From positions 1 through 34,882 of the forward strand of contig CADBTQ010000041.1 of assembly GCA_902797685.1 (NCBI GenBank): a stretch of DNA of 34,882 bases, read 5' to 3'. The translations under genes were made by a program, and so were the position numbers. Shown here piece after piece: positions 14,523-22,298 of this stretch (the first letter of the stretch is position 1; each line of letters begins with the position of its first letter). The DNA comes from an uncultured Eubacteriales bacterium. GTDB lineage: Bacteria > Bacillota > Clostridia > Christensenellales > CAG-1252. Below the pieces are notes generated by a model. That model saw only the letters and a list, made by a program, of their open reading frames with translations. It made no database searches and was not told the origin of the DNA.

Positions 14523-15697
14523 AATCGTTGACTCAACTGTTCCGAATAGGGGTCGGTCCCAGCTCCTCGCACACCATGGGACCCCTGCTTGCCTGCCAAG
14601 CCATCGACTCCCGCCACCCGGGCGCTACCTTCGACGTGACCTTGTACGGCTCGTTGGCGTTTACGGGCAAGGGACACGGCACCGACACCGCCATCTTGCG
14701 CTACTTCGGCGAGCGGGTCAAGGTGCGTTTCGATTACGATACGCCCTGCCCCCATCCCAACACGATGGACGTGGTCGCCCATCTGCCCCAAGGGGACAAG
14801 ACCTATCGGGTATTTAGCGTCGGCGGGGGCGCGTACCGCATAGAGGGCGAGCCGTTTGCCGAACCGGAAGAAGTGTACCCCCAACGCAACTACGCCGAGA
14901 TCGCCGACTACTGCCACCGCAATCGCTTGCGTTTGCCCGACTACGCCTTTGGCTACGAGCCCGCGATCAAGCCCTACCTCGACAAGGTGTGGCGCACCAT
15001 GAAAGAGGCGGTGGAAGAAGGGCTCCGAGCGGACGGGGAACTTCCCGGGGGATTGCACGTCAAGCGCAAAGCCAAGGTGCTCAAAGAGCAAAAACTACCC
15101 GTGGAGCCCGACGAGATCAAGATGAATCGCTTAGTGTGCGCCTACGCCTACGCCGTCGCCGAGCAAAACGCTTCGGGCGGGGTGATCGTGACCGCGCCCA
15201 CTTGCGGGGCTTCGGGGGTATTGCCCGCCGTGCTGTACTATATGCAAAAGAAATACCGCTACACCGATCAGGAGATCGTCCGCGCCATAGCCGCCGCGGG
15301 CGTGGTGGGCAACGTGGTCAAGACCAACGCGTCCATCTCGGGCGCGGAGTGCGGCTGTCAAGCCGAGATCGGCACCGCCTGCTCGATGGCGGCGGCGGCT
15401 TTGGCGGAGTTGTACAAACTGTCCTTGGAGCAGATCTCCGCCGCCGCGGAGATCGCCATGGAGCACCACTTGGGGCTGACCTGCGATCCCGTCAAGGGGT
15501 TGGTGCAAATCCCCTGTATCGAGCGCAACGGGGTGGCGGCGACCCGCGCCTTCAACGCTCTGTCCTTGGCGACCTTTTTGTACTCGGCGTCCCAGATCAC
15601 CTTCGACGAGGTGGTGCACACCATGTACGAGACGGGCAAAGACTTGGGCGGGGACTATCGAGAGACCGCCAAAGGCGGGCTTGCCAAACTCAAATAA
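14519..15697 (+). CDS. sdaA: L-serine ammonia-lyase (dehydratase), iron-sulfur type, single chain
   Basis: 392 residues. The enzyme converts L-serine to pyruvate and ammonia with a [4Fe-4S] cluster. The N-terminal beta-type domain ([18 protein letters not shown], then [19 protein letters not shown]) and the alpha-type domain ([52 protein letters not shown]) are in one chain. The Cys residues in those three blocks include the cluster ligands. It is somewhat shorter than the roughly 450-residue E. coli enzyme. GAGGA precedes the ATG, which overlaps the upstream gene by four bases. It ends the operon and is followed directly by a terminator. In an anaerobe this supports serine fermentation to pyruvate. 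Confidence 0.95.
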   Translation: MKSLTQLFRIGVGPSSSHTMGPLLACQAIDSRHPGATFDVTLYGSLAFTGKGHGTDTAILRYFGERVKVRFDYDTPCPHPNTMDVVAHLPQGDKTYRVFSVGGGAYRIEGEPFAEPEEVYPQRNYAEIADYCHRNRLRLPDYAFGYEPAIKPYLDKVWRTMKEAVEEGLRADGELPGGLHVKRKAKVLKEQKLPVEPDEIKMNRLVCAYAYAVAEQNASGGVIVTAPTCGASGVLPAVLYYMQKKYRYTDQEIVRAIAAAGVVGNVVKTNASISGAECGCQAEIGTACSMAAAALAELYKLSLEQISAAAEIAMEHHLGLTCDPVKGLVQIPCIERNGVAATRAFNALSLATFLYSASQITFDEVVHTMYETGKDLGGDYRETAKGGLAKLK

Positions 15698-15721
15698 CGG
15701 AGAGGATTCTCCGTTTTTTTG
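15697..15721 (+). terminator. Terminator after sdaA
   Basis: Perfect 7-bp stem ACGGAGA / TCTCCGT, loop GGAT, then eight T. The stem begins on the last base of the stop codon. Confidence 0.9.
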
Positions 15722-15847
15722 TTTGCTCGGCGGATCATTAAGAGTTTTTTGGGCAAAACGAGGGTCAAGGACTATCTTTTGCCCGATAAGTATGATATAC
15801 TTACAACGTCGTTTCGTGACGAAACCAACGTTACAGAGGATGGAAGT

Positions 15848-18535
15848 ATGAAAAAAGTTTTGCCCTTTGTTTTGATCACTTTGCTGATCGCCTGCCTCAC
15901 CCTCGCGCTGTGCGCTTGCGGCGAGACCGGCGACCCTGTTTCCGCTCCCGTTATCCGTTCCTACCGCCTTAACGACCAAGGCCATTTTATCGCGGTCTAC
16001 GAGGGGGGTGAGACGAAGGACTTGGGAGATTTTAGCCAAACGATCGCCTCCAACATCGACTCCATCTCCGTCTCCTTTGACGACTACTACGTCGTGGACG
16101 GGATCAAGACGAGCATCCGCGCCCATCAACCCTACGCCTACTCCATCGACAAAGACGCCCACCTCGTCGCGCACTTTGCGGACGGGACGACCCAAGACTT
16201 GGGCGATTTTGAAAGAGAATTGTTTTCCGCCTTGACCGACGTACGCGTGAGCGACAAGGGCAATTACGTCATCAACGGCTACCATACCGACATCCCCGCC
16301 AAAGTGGCAAAAGAATATCAAATCCAAAACGGGCACCTTTTTGCCGTCTACGCGGACGACGAAAAAGAGGATCTGGGGGAGATCGACCTACCCCAAAGCG
16401 GACAGCCTTCCGAGCCGCAGCCTCTCGACCCCCAACCCGTCGCCGTCACTTCGGTCGAGATCGCAGAGGACGGCTACTACGTCGTCAACGGCAACAAAAC
16501 CTCTATCCAAGCCAAACGCCCCACCTCTTACACCGTCGACGAAGATCGCTTGATCGCCCACTATGCGGACGGGACCACCCAAGACTTGGGCGAGATCGAA
16601 CTTCCCGCTCCCGAGCAAAAACCCGTGGAGTCGATCACCGTATCGGCGGACGGCTATTACGTGGTAGACGGGGTCAAAACCAACATCAAACAAGTCAACT
16701 ACTACACCGTGTCCTACGCGGGAGAGGGGATCAGCCTATCCGCGGTCAAAGTGCAAGAGGGCGCTACCCTGACCCAACCCTCGGTAAGCCGTACGGGTTA
16801 TACCTTGCAAGGGTGGTACGACGGCGCCGACAAGTGGGATTTTGCCCGCGACGAAGTCAACGCCCACACCACCTTGACCGCCCGTTGGACCGCCAACACC
16901 TATACCGTATCCTTCGAGACCGAACACGGGGTCAAACCCGCCGACATGACCGTGACCTACGGGCAAAACTTCACCTTGCCCACCCTTGCGGACGACGGCG
17001 ACTACGCCTTCGGCGGGTGGCTGTATCAAAACAAGCCGTTTGAGAGCGGCAAGTGGTCGATCGCTTCCTCGATCACCCTTACCGCCAAGTGGAGCGGCGC
17101 GGGACAACCCTACACGTTGAGTTACGGGCTGTACGAGGGAGACTACTACGAGGATATCACCACCGAGGTGTTGCAAAGTAGCACCCTGTTGCGCTCCACC
17201 CTCAATAGCATTTTGGCTTCCACACACGTCAAGCGCTCGTATGACCAAGCATATACCGATTTGGTGACCATAGATAGTTACGATGGCAGAACAGTAGAGT
17301 GCTTGTACACAGGGCAAAGGCTCAAAGCCAGCCGCTCCGCCAATTGGAATCGTGAACATACTTGGGCAAAATCGCACGGATTTCCCGAAAAGGGCTGTTC
17401 TTCGTATTATGCATATTCTGATCTGCACCACCTACGTGCGACTGAGATGACAATCAATTCCTCTAGGAGCAACAGTTATTTTAATATCGTTTCCAATCCT
17501 ACTAACAATGACAAATATGGCAACCGTTGGACCGGATCTTCTTTTGAGCCACGCGATGCAGTCAAAGGGGACGTCGCCCGAATACTGTTCTATATGGTAG
17601 TCAGGTACGAGGGCAATTCCAAAGACAACAATTTGGATTTGGAATTGACAGACGATACTAGTTTGGCAAGTAAATCTTCCACCGGAACGGCAGGATGGAT
17701 AGGCATTTTGTCCACCCTCATCAAATGGTCTTTCCAAGACCCCGTGGACAGCAAAGAGTTGGTCCGCAACGAGCGCATCTTTGCTTTGCAAAAGAATCGC
17801 AATCCCTTTATCGACTACCCCGAGCTGGTCTACTACCTCTACCCCACCGAGTGCGAAAGATTGGGGTACCACGTGGAAGATTTGGGCGATCTGATCAAAT
17901 ACAATCTCAAAGATGACGAGGCGATTGCAAACGCCCAAAGCCTTATCGACGCCATCGGCTCCGCCTCGGACAAAAAAGCGGCATTAGCCCAAGCGCAAGC
18001 CGCGTATGACGCGCTATCCTACGAATCTCAATGCTTTGTCGACATAGCGAATCTCACGTCCAACGGAGGATCCGGCAGCGGTTCGGGATCCGACTCGGGA
18101 TCCGACTCGGGAACGGCAGTTCAAGTCGATCCCGACGGGAGCCTTGTGTTTGATTTGACTAATTTAAATGGTTCAACGTCCGGTCAACTCTACGCCGATA
18201 GCGTAACGCTCAAATACAACACAACTGCTTCTAATGGATCGGCGGATAAAGGATTGTACAGTCAAAAAAGTGCACCCCTTACCATCACAATAAGCGGATT
18301 ACAATCCGCAACCACGCTGATAATCAACATGGATGCGAATAAAACCAACAATAGTGGCACCATCACTATCTCGGATGGCGTAACGACAATTTCGCTGAAC
18401 GTTACACCCCCCGCTAGCACCAAAACGGATTACGTATTTGACGTGTCCGGGCTCGATCCCAACAAGACTTGGACCATCTCCTTTGCAAACACGGGGAGCA
18501 ATAGTTGGAGAATAGGGAAAATATCAATCTCATAG
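15848..18535 (+). CDS. Secreted multidomain endonuclease I lipoprotein
   Basis: 895 residues from the ATG at 15848, which starts a lipoprotein signal (hydrophobic 5-20, lipobox LCAC, C24); the frame extends upstream without a signal peptide. Residues about 33-285 are tandem modules with the pattern DGYYVV(N/D)G-KT-I and DGTTQDLG. Residues about 286-415 are two InlB-type B-repeats (YTLQGWYDGADKWDF, LTARW, GGWLYQNKPFE, LTAKW). Residues about 424-670 are an endonuclease I His-Me-finger nuclease: NREHTWAKSHGF with catalytic H504, SDLHHLRATEMTINSSRSN, FEPRDAVKGDVARILFYM and NRNPFIDYPELVYY. A Gly/Ser linker (about 739-755) leads to a C-terminal beta-sandwich-like domain. It probably degrades extracellular DNA for nutrients. 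Base use in the nuclease core and C-terminal domain is visibly more AT-rich than in the repeats. Confidence 0.9.
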   Translation: MKKVLPFVLITLLIACLTLALCACGETGDPVSAPVIRSYRLNDQGHFIAVYEGGETKDLGDFSQTIASNIDSISVSFDDYYVVDGIKTSIRAHQPYAYSIDKDAHLVAHFADGTTQDLGDFERELFSALTDVRVSDKGNYVINGYHTDIPAKVAKEYQIQNGHLFAVYADDEKEDLGEIDLPQSGQPSEPQPLDPQPVAVTSVEIAEDGYYVVNGNKTSIQAKRPTSYTVDEDRLIAHYADGTTQDLGEIELPAPEQKPVESITVSADGYYVVDGVKTNIKQVNYYTVSYAGEGISLSAVKVQEGATLTQPSVSRTGYTLQGWYDGADKWDFARDEVNAHTTLTARWTANTYTVSFETEHGVKPADMTVTYGQNFTLPTLADDGDYAFGGWLYQNKPFESGKWSIASSITLTAKWSGAGQPYTLSYGLYEGDYYEDITTEVLQSSTLLRSTLNSILASTHVKRSYDQAYTDLVTIDSYDGRTVECLYTGQRLKASRSANWNREHTWAKSHGFPEKGCSSYYAYSDLHHLRATEMTINSSRSNSYFNIVSNPTNNDKYGNRWTGSSFEPRDAVKGDVARILFYMVVRYEGNSKDNNLDLELTDDTSLASKSSTGTAGWIGILSTLIKWSFQDPVDSKELVRNERIFALQKNRNPFIDYPELVYYLYPTECERLGYHVEDLGDLIKYNLKDDEAIANAQSLIDAIGSASDKKAALAQAQAAYDALSYESQCFVDIANLTSNGGSGSGSGSDSGSDSGTAVQVDPDGSLVFDLTNLNGSTSGQLYADSVTLKYNTTASNGSADKGLYSQKSAPLTITISGLQSATTLIINMDANKTNNSGTITISDGVTTISLNVTPPASTKTDYVFDVSGLDPNKTWTISFANTGSNSWRIGKISIS

Positions 18536-18556
18536 TGAACCGCAAATACAATTTGA

Positions 18557-18597
18557 AAAACGTCCCCTTCGCTTGACACGTGCGAAGGGGACGTTTT
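18557..18597. terminator. Bidirectional terminator between endonuclease and YitT genes
   Basis: A 16-bp perfect stem (AAAACGTCCCCTTCGC / its complement) with a 9-base loop, flanked by A and T runs so that it can act for both convergent genes. Confidence 0.9.
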
Positions 18598-18625
18598 ATT
18601 GAGTCGTCGTAACCTTTTTTATAGT

Positions 18626-19780
18626 TTATTCTTCTTTGCTCTCCCCACTCTTGTCTTCGGCGGCGGACTCCAAGGGCTTGCCGTCGGAAGAGAGGGCTTG
18701 GTCGATGGACTCCTCGCTCGCCTTGGGCGGGACGATACCCAGTATCCGCATGGTGGCGAGATCGAAGTCGGGGACTTCGTGATGCTCGGCGGGCTGTTTA
18801 TTGCCCGACTGCGGGTGCGCCTTGTCGTGCCCTTTGAACAACTCCTTCGACATTTTGTCGATACCCTTATCCATCAAGGACTTGCCGTCCGCAAAGTCCA
18901 ACGCCTGACGGCGGAAGCCGTGACCGATGATGTCCGAGGTGTTGGTGATGATGAAAAAGCTGGATTGATCGAACTCTTTGGTCTTGCGCTTGACGGTCGA
19001 ACATTGGGCGGGATTGAGCACGGTGATGACGATATAGCGCAATTCGCCGGTATAAGCGCCCATGCCGCGCACGACGGTCGCGCCGCGGTGCAGCTCGTTG
19101 CTGATGTAGTCGCACACGGGTTTGGGATTGGAAGTGATGATCATGATCTGCTTTTTGTGGTTGAGGTTGTCGAGCAAAGTGCTCTGTACTGCAACTTGGA
19201 TAAGGAGCGCCATCACCGAATACGCCGCCTCTTTCCAACTGGTGGCAAAGCCCGAGCAGAGCGCGATGGCAAACTCCACCAACAGCATGGACGTGGTGAT
19301 GTTGAAAGTGGTGTACTTTTTGACGATCATGGTGATGATGTCGGTGCCGCCCGTGGACGCCGAGCAATTGAACAAGATCGCCCCGCCGCCTGCAGAGAGC
19401 GCCACCGCAAACATCAAGTCGAGGATGCGGTCGCCCGTGAGCGATTGGGTGACGGGAAGGATATACTCCATGCCCCAAATAAAGCCCGAAAACAAAAGGG
19501 AACAATAGATGGTCTTGAGGCCCATATTGCGTCCTAAGACGATGATACCGACGATCAACAACAGAGCGCTGATGCCCGTGACCATCATACCCAGCGAATC
19601 CCATCCGGGGATAGCGGCGCGAAGGATGATGGAGATACCGCTGACGCCGCCCGTCACGAAGTTGTTGGGCGACTTGAAGAAGTAGACGCCCGAAGCGGCC
19701 AAAACGGTGCCTAAATTCATCAAAAGAAAGTTGATAACGTTCCTTTTGGTAATCTTGATCTTGGGGAGTGGCTTTTTCAT
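18626..19780 (-). CDS. YitT family membrane protein (DUF161 with C-terminal DUF2179)
   Basis: 384 residues from the ATG at 19780, the first codon of the basic start MKKPLPKIKITKRN; the open frame upstream crosses the divergent promoter. Five to six hydrophobic helices cover about residues 15-205, with GVYFFKSPNNFVTGGVSGIS and STGGTDIITMIVKKY, both typical of YitT proteins. Residues about 215-290 match the cytoplasmic DUF2179 domain (KKQIMIITSNPKPVCDYIS, RGATVVRGMGAYTGE, VLNPAQCSTVKR). Unlike most members, which end near residue 290, this one carries an extra charged tail of about 90 residues rich in Lys, His, Glu and Ser. The family is widespread in Firmicutes with no settled function. Confidence 0.93.
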   Translation of the reverse strand: MKKPLPKIKITKRNVINFLLMNLGTVLAASGVYFFKSPNNFVTGGVSGISIILRAAIPGWDSLGMMVTGISALLLIVGIIVLGRNMGLKTIYCSLLFSGFIWGMEYILPVTQSLTGDRILDLMFAVALSAGGGAILFNCSASTGGTDIITMIVKKYTTFNITTSMLLVEFAIALCSGFATSWKEAAYSVMALLIQVAVQSTLLDNLNHKKQIMIITSNPKPVCDYISNELHRGATVVRGMGAYTGELRYIVITVLNPAQCSTVKRKTKEFDQSSFFIITNTSDIIGHGFRRQALDFADGKSLMDKGIDKMSKELFKGHDKAHPQSGNKQPAEHHEVPDFDLATMRILGIVPPKASEESIDQALSSDGKPLESAAEDKSGESKEE

Positions 19781-19836
19781 AAACACAGTACCTTGTTGGT
19801 TTTCTCTTTGTCCCTTGCCCCTTTGGGGGCACTTGT

Positions 19837-19865
19837 ACTGTACCACGATTTGGACGGGGTTGCAA
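19837..19865 (-). promoter_or_regulatory. Promoter of the YitT gene
   Basis: On the minus strand TTGCAA (19860-19865), 17 bp, TACAGT (19837-19842). Confidence 0.6.
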
Positions 19866-19892
19866 GCGTTTTTGCAAAGATTGGCGGGGAGA

Positions 19893-19921
19893 TTGCATTT
19901 TGGCAAAAAATGGGCTACAAT
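19893..19921 (+). promoter_or_regulatory. Promoter of the FTR-like / thioredoxin operon
   Basis: TTGCAT (19893-19898), 17 bp, TACAAT (19916-19921). It is divergent from the YitT promoter about 30 bp away. Confidence 0.7.
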
Positions 19922-19949
19922 ATAAAGAGAAAAGTCAAGGAGTTTGGTT

Positions 19950-20147
19950 ATGAAAGTCAGATACAACGAAAACGCCGAATTGGTCGCCAGCCTCAAAGAA
20001 GCGCTAATCCGCAAAGACGGGTATTGCCCCTGTAGACGGGAGCGCATCCCCGAAAACAAGTGTATGTGCAAGGAGTTCCGCGACCAGATCGCGGATCCCA
20101 ATTACGAGGGCTACTGCCACTGTATGCTCTATTACAAGGAGAAATAA
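19950..20147 (+). CDS. Ferredoxin-thioredoxin reductase catalytic-domain-like small protein
   Basis: 65 residues; the ATG at 19950 follows AAGGAG, while a TTG two codons upstream is less likely. Six cysteines sit in three C-x-C pairs: CPC at 26-28, CMC at 38-40 and CHC at 56-58. The first and last pairs match the catalytic chain of ferredoxin:thioredoxin reductase, which uses a [4Fe-4S] cluster and an adjacent disulfide to pass electrons from ferredoxin to thioredoxin. The plant and cyanobacterial pattern, from memory, is CPC-X16-CPC-X8-CHC; here it is CPC-X9-CMC-X15-CHC, with the same overall span but the middle pair shifted. The gene overlaps thioredoxin by one base, which strongly supports a role in reducing that thioredoxin. 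No variable subunit gene is in the window. Confidence 0.85.
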   Translation: MKVRYNENAELVASLKEALIRKDGYCPCRRERIPENKCMCKEFRDQIADPNYEGYCHCMLYYKEK

Positions 20148-20464
20148 TGCTGTCTTTGACTTATCAAAAATACGAAACAGCCCTGTCCGACCACCCCCTT
20201 TTGTTGGTGGACTTTTTTGCCGAGTGGTGCGCCCCGTGCAAGATGATGGAGCCGGTGCTTGCCGATCTCGAAAAGGCGCGCCCCGAGATCGCCGTGGCAA
20301 GGGTGAATATCGACAAGGAGGACGATCTGGCGGTGGAAAACGATATCTCGCTATTGCCGACCGTGGTCTTGTACCGTGACGGCGTGGAAGTGGAGCGCTT
20401 CGTCGGCACCATGACCTTAGCCCAACTCTCCGCCAAACTCAAACTTGCCTTGGGCGAAAGTTGA
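20147..20464 (+). CDS. trxA: Thioredoxin
   Basis: 105 residues. The redox motif WCAPCK is at residues 27-32, with FFAEWCAPCKMMEPVL and the cis-proline region SLLPTVVLYRDG. CAPC in place of the classical CGPC is a common variant and may shift the redox potential. The start overlaps the stop of the FTR-like gene by one base (TAATG) and AAGGAGA lies just before it. The pair is likely a ferredoxin-linked thiol-reducing system, fitting an anaerobe without needing an NADPH-dependent thioredoxin reductase at this locus. Confidence 0.95.
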   Translation: MLSLTYQKYETALSDHPLLLVDFFAEWCAPCKMMEPVLADLEKARPEIAVARVNIDKEDDLAVENDISLLPTVVLYRDGVEVERFVGTMTLAQLSAKLKLALGES

Positions 20465-20490
20465 CAAACCGTAGCGAATAATGCAATAAT
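20461..20490 (+). promoter_or_regulatory. Promoter of tilS, predicting a leaderless transcript
   Basis: Perfect TTGACA (20461-20466), 18 bp, AATAAT (20485-20490). The tilS ATG begins only 6 bases after the -10, where transcription would be expected to start, and no Shine-Dalgarno sequence precedes it. Confidence 0.6.
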
Positions 20491-20496
20491 AATTGC

Positions 20497-21759
20497 ATGG
20501 ACTTATTTGCGTGGGACAAAAGCATATACCCTACCGTTGGCGTCGCCGTATCGGGCGGCGTGGACAGTATGTGCCTGCTCCACGCTTTTGTGTCTATGGG
20601 ACAAAACGTGGTGGCGTTGCACGTCGAGCACGGTATCCGAGGAGAAGACTCCTTGGCGGATATGCGCTTGGTGGAAGACTACTGCCGCACGTTGGGCGTT
20701 CCCTGTCTATCCACTCGGGTAGACGCGCCCGCTCTTGCCGAGCAAAGGCGGATCGGGTTGGAGACGGCGGCGCGCACCTTGCGCTATCGCTTTTTTCGAC
20801 AAGTGTTGGACGAGGGCAAAGCGGACGTCGTCGCCACCGCCCACCATCTCGACGACCAAGCCGAGACGGTCTTGATGCACCTATTGCGCGGATCGGGTCT
20901 GCAAGGATTGACGGGGATACGCGACCGAGAGGGGTACGTGCGCCCCTTACTCGGAGTATCGCGAGAGGATATCGTGCGCTACGCTAAGGAACACGGCGTG
21001 CCCTACTCGGAGGACGCCACCAACCTTGACACCGACTACACCCGCAACTGGCTGCGCCACGATCTTTTGCCCCAAGTGGAGACCCGCTACCCCGGCTATC
21101 GTCAAGCGCTGTCCCGACTGTCCAAAGCCGCCAAAGAACAAGTGGACTTGCTGAACGAGATAGCGATACGCCCTACCCGCGAACTCCTTGGCATGAGTTT
21201 GCCCTTAGACGCGTTGTATCAGCCGTCCGCCCTTGCCAAGTGGAGCATACGCTTGTCAATCAAGCCGCTAAGTGGCGCCATCGACTTGGAAGACAAGCAC
21301 TACCAAGCCATCCTTGCCCTCAAGGACAAGCCCAACGGTACGGGATTCGACCTCGCCCAAAAGGTGCGCTGCAAAAAAGAGGAAAGAGCGGTTTGGTTTT
21401 GGAAGGTCGTGCCCCAAGTGGATATCCCCTTTGCGGAAGGGACGCACGTCTTCGGCCGCTACCGCATCGTGGTGCGACCTCATCTCGATAGCGACCCCTA
21501 CTACTTCGACTTGGACAAGATCCCCCAAGGCGCGAGGATACGCACCAGAGCGGCGGGGGACTATATCCGCAAATTCGGCGGCGGGACCAAGTCCTTGGGC
21601 GACTACTACACCGATCGCAAGTTGGGTTATCCCATGCGGGAGATGCCCGTGGTGGCGATAGACGATCAAGTGTTGATCTGCCCCGCCGATATATCCAAAA
21701 CGGTCGCCACAGACCGCAACACCACACGAGTTTACACCATGATTTGGGAGGAAATATGA
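20497..21759 (+). CDS. tilS: tRNA(Ile)-lysidine synthetase
   Basis: 420 residues. TilS attaches lysine to C34 of the CAU-anticodon tRNA-Ile using ATP, so that it reads AUA and is charged with isoleucine. The PP-loop ATP motif SGGVDS is at residues 19-24, followed by LHVEHGIRGEDS, TAHHLDDQAETVLMHLLRGSG and RPLLGVSREDI. C-terminal substrate-binding parts include RAAGDYIRKFGGG and TKSLGDYYTDRKL. It overlaps hpt by four bases (ATGA); tilS-hpt is a conserved pair in Firmicutes. The ATG at 20497 has no ribosome binding site and sits at the expected transcription start, so translation is probably leaderless. Confidence 0.96.
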   Translation: MDLFAWDKSIYPTVGVAVSGGVDSMCLLHAFVSMGQNVVALHVEHGIRGEDSLADMRLVEDYCRTLGVPCLSTRVDAPALAEQRRIGLETAARTLRYRFFRQVLDEGKADVVATAHHLDDQAETVLMHLLRGSGLQGLTGIRDREGYVRPLLGVSREDIVRYAKEHGVPYSEDATNLDTDYTRNWLRHDLLPQVETRYPGYRQALSRLSKAAKEQVDLLNEIAIRPTRELLGMSLPLDALYQPSALAKWSIRLSIKPLSGAIDLEDKHYQAILALKDKPNGTGFDLAQKVRCKKEERAVWFWKVVPQVDIPFAEGTHVFGRYRIVVRPHLDSDPYYFDLDKIPQGARIRTRAAGDYIRKFGGGTKSLGDYYTDRKLGYPMREMPVVAIDDQVLICPADISKTVATDRNTTRVYTMIWEEI

Positions 21760-22298
21760 ACTTACATCAAGATACGTGCATGGTCCTGTTCGATCAAGAG
21801 ACCATCGCCAAGCGAGTCGCCGAATTGGGACGCCAAATCACCCGAGATTATCAGGGCAAAAACCTGTTGATGATCTGTACCCTACGCGGAGCAAGCGTGT
21901 TTTTTTGCGACTTGATCCGCCATATCGACCTACCCCTCAAGATCGATTTTATCGCCACTTCGAGTTACGGCTGTTCCACCACCACCTCGGGCGAAGTGCG
22001 CATGATCAAGGACACGTCCGAGTCGGTCAAAGGCAAGGACGTCGTCATCGTGGAAGACATCATCGACTCCGGCCTGACCTTGTCCTTCCTCAAAAAGATG
22101 TTCGAGGCAAGGGAAGCCGCCTCGGTCAAAGTGTGCACCATGTTGGACAAACCCGAAGGGCGCAAGGTGGACTTTAAGGGAGATTACGTGGGATTTGAAG
22201 TACCCAACGCCTTCGTGGTGGGGTACGGACTGGACTACGCCGAAAAGTACCGCAACCTGCCCGACGTGTGCGTACTCGACCCCAAGATCTATTCGTAA
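21756..22298 (+). CDS. hpt: Hypoxanthine phosphoribosyltransferase
   Basis: 180 residues from the ATG at 21756, which follows GGGAGGA; a TTG four codons upstream is rejected because it lies in that site. The enzyme salvages hypoxanthine and guanine with PRPP to give IMP and GMP. Visible motifs are CTLRGASVFFCDLIRHI, the flexible-loop SSYGCSTTTSGEV, and the PRPP-binding VVIVEDIIDSGLTL with E100, D101 and catalytic D104. It overlaps tilS by four bases and the CCA-adding enzyme gene by one, in a tightly coupled operon. Confidence 0.97.
   Translation: MNLHQDTCMVLFDQETIAKRVAELGRQITRDYQGKNLLMICTLRGASVFFCDLIRHIDLPLKIDFIATSSYGCSTTTSGEVRMIKDTSESVKGKDVVIVEDIIDSGLTLSFLKKMFEAREAASVKVCTMLDKPEGRKVDFKGDYVGFEVPNAFVVGYGLDYAEKYRNLPDVCVLDPKIYS

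Noticed and set aside
15131-16336. 401-codon minus-strand frame crossing sdaA and the endonuclease start
   Set aside because: It runs antisense through a recognised enzyme, a terminator and a lipoprotein signal peptide.
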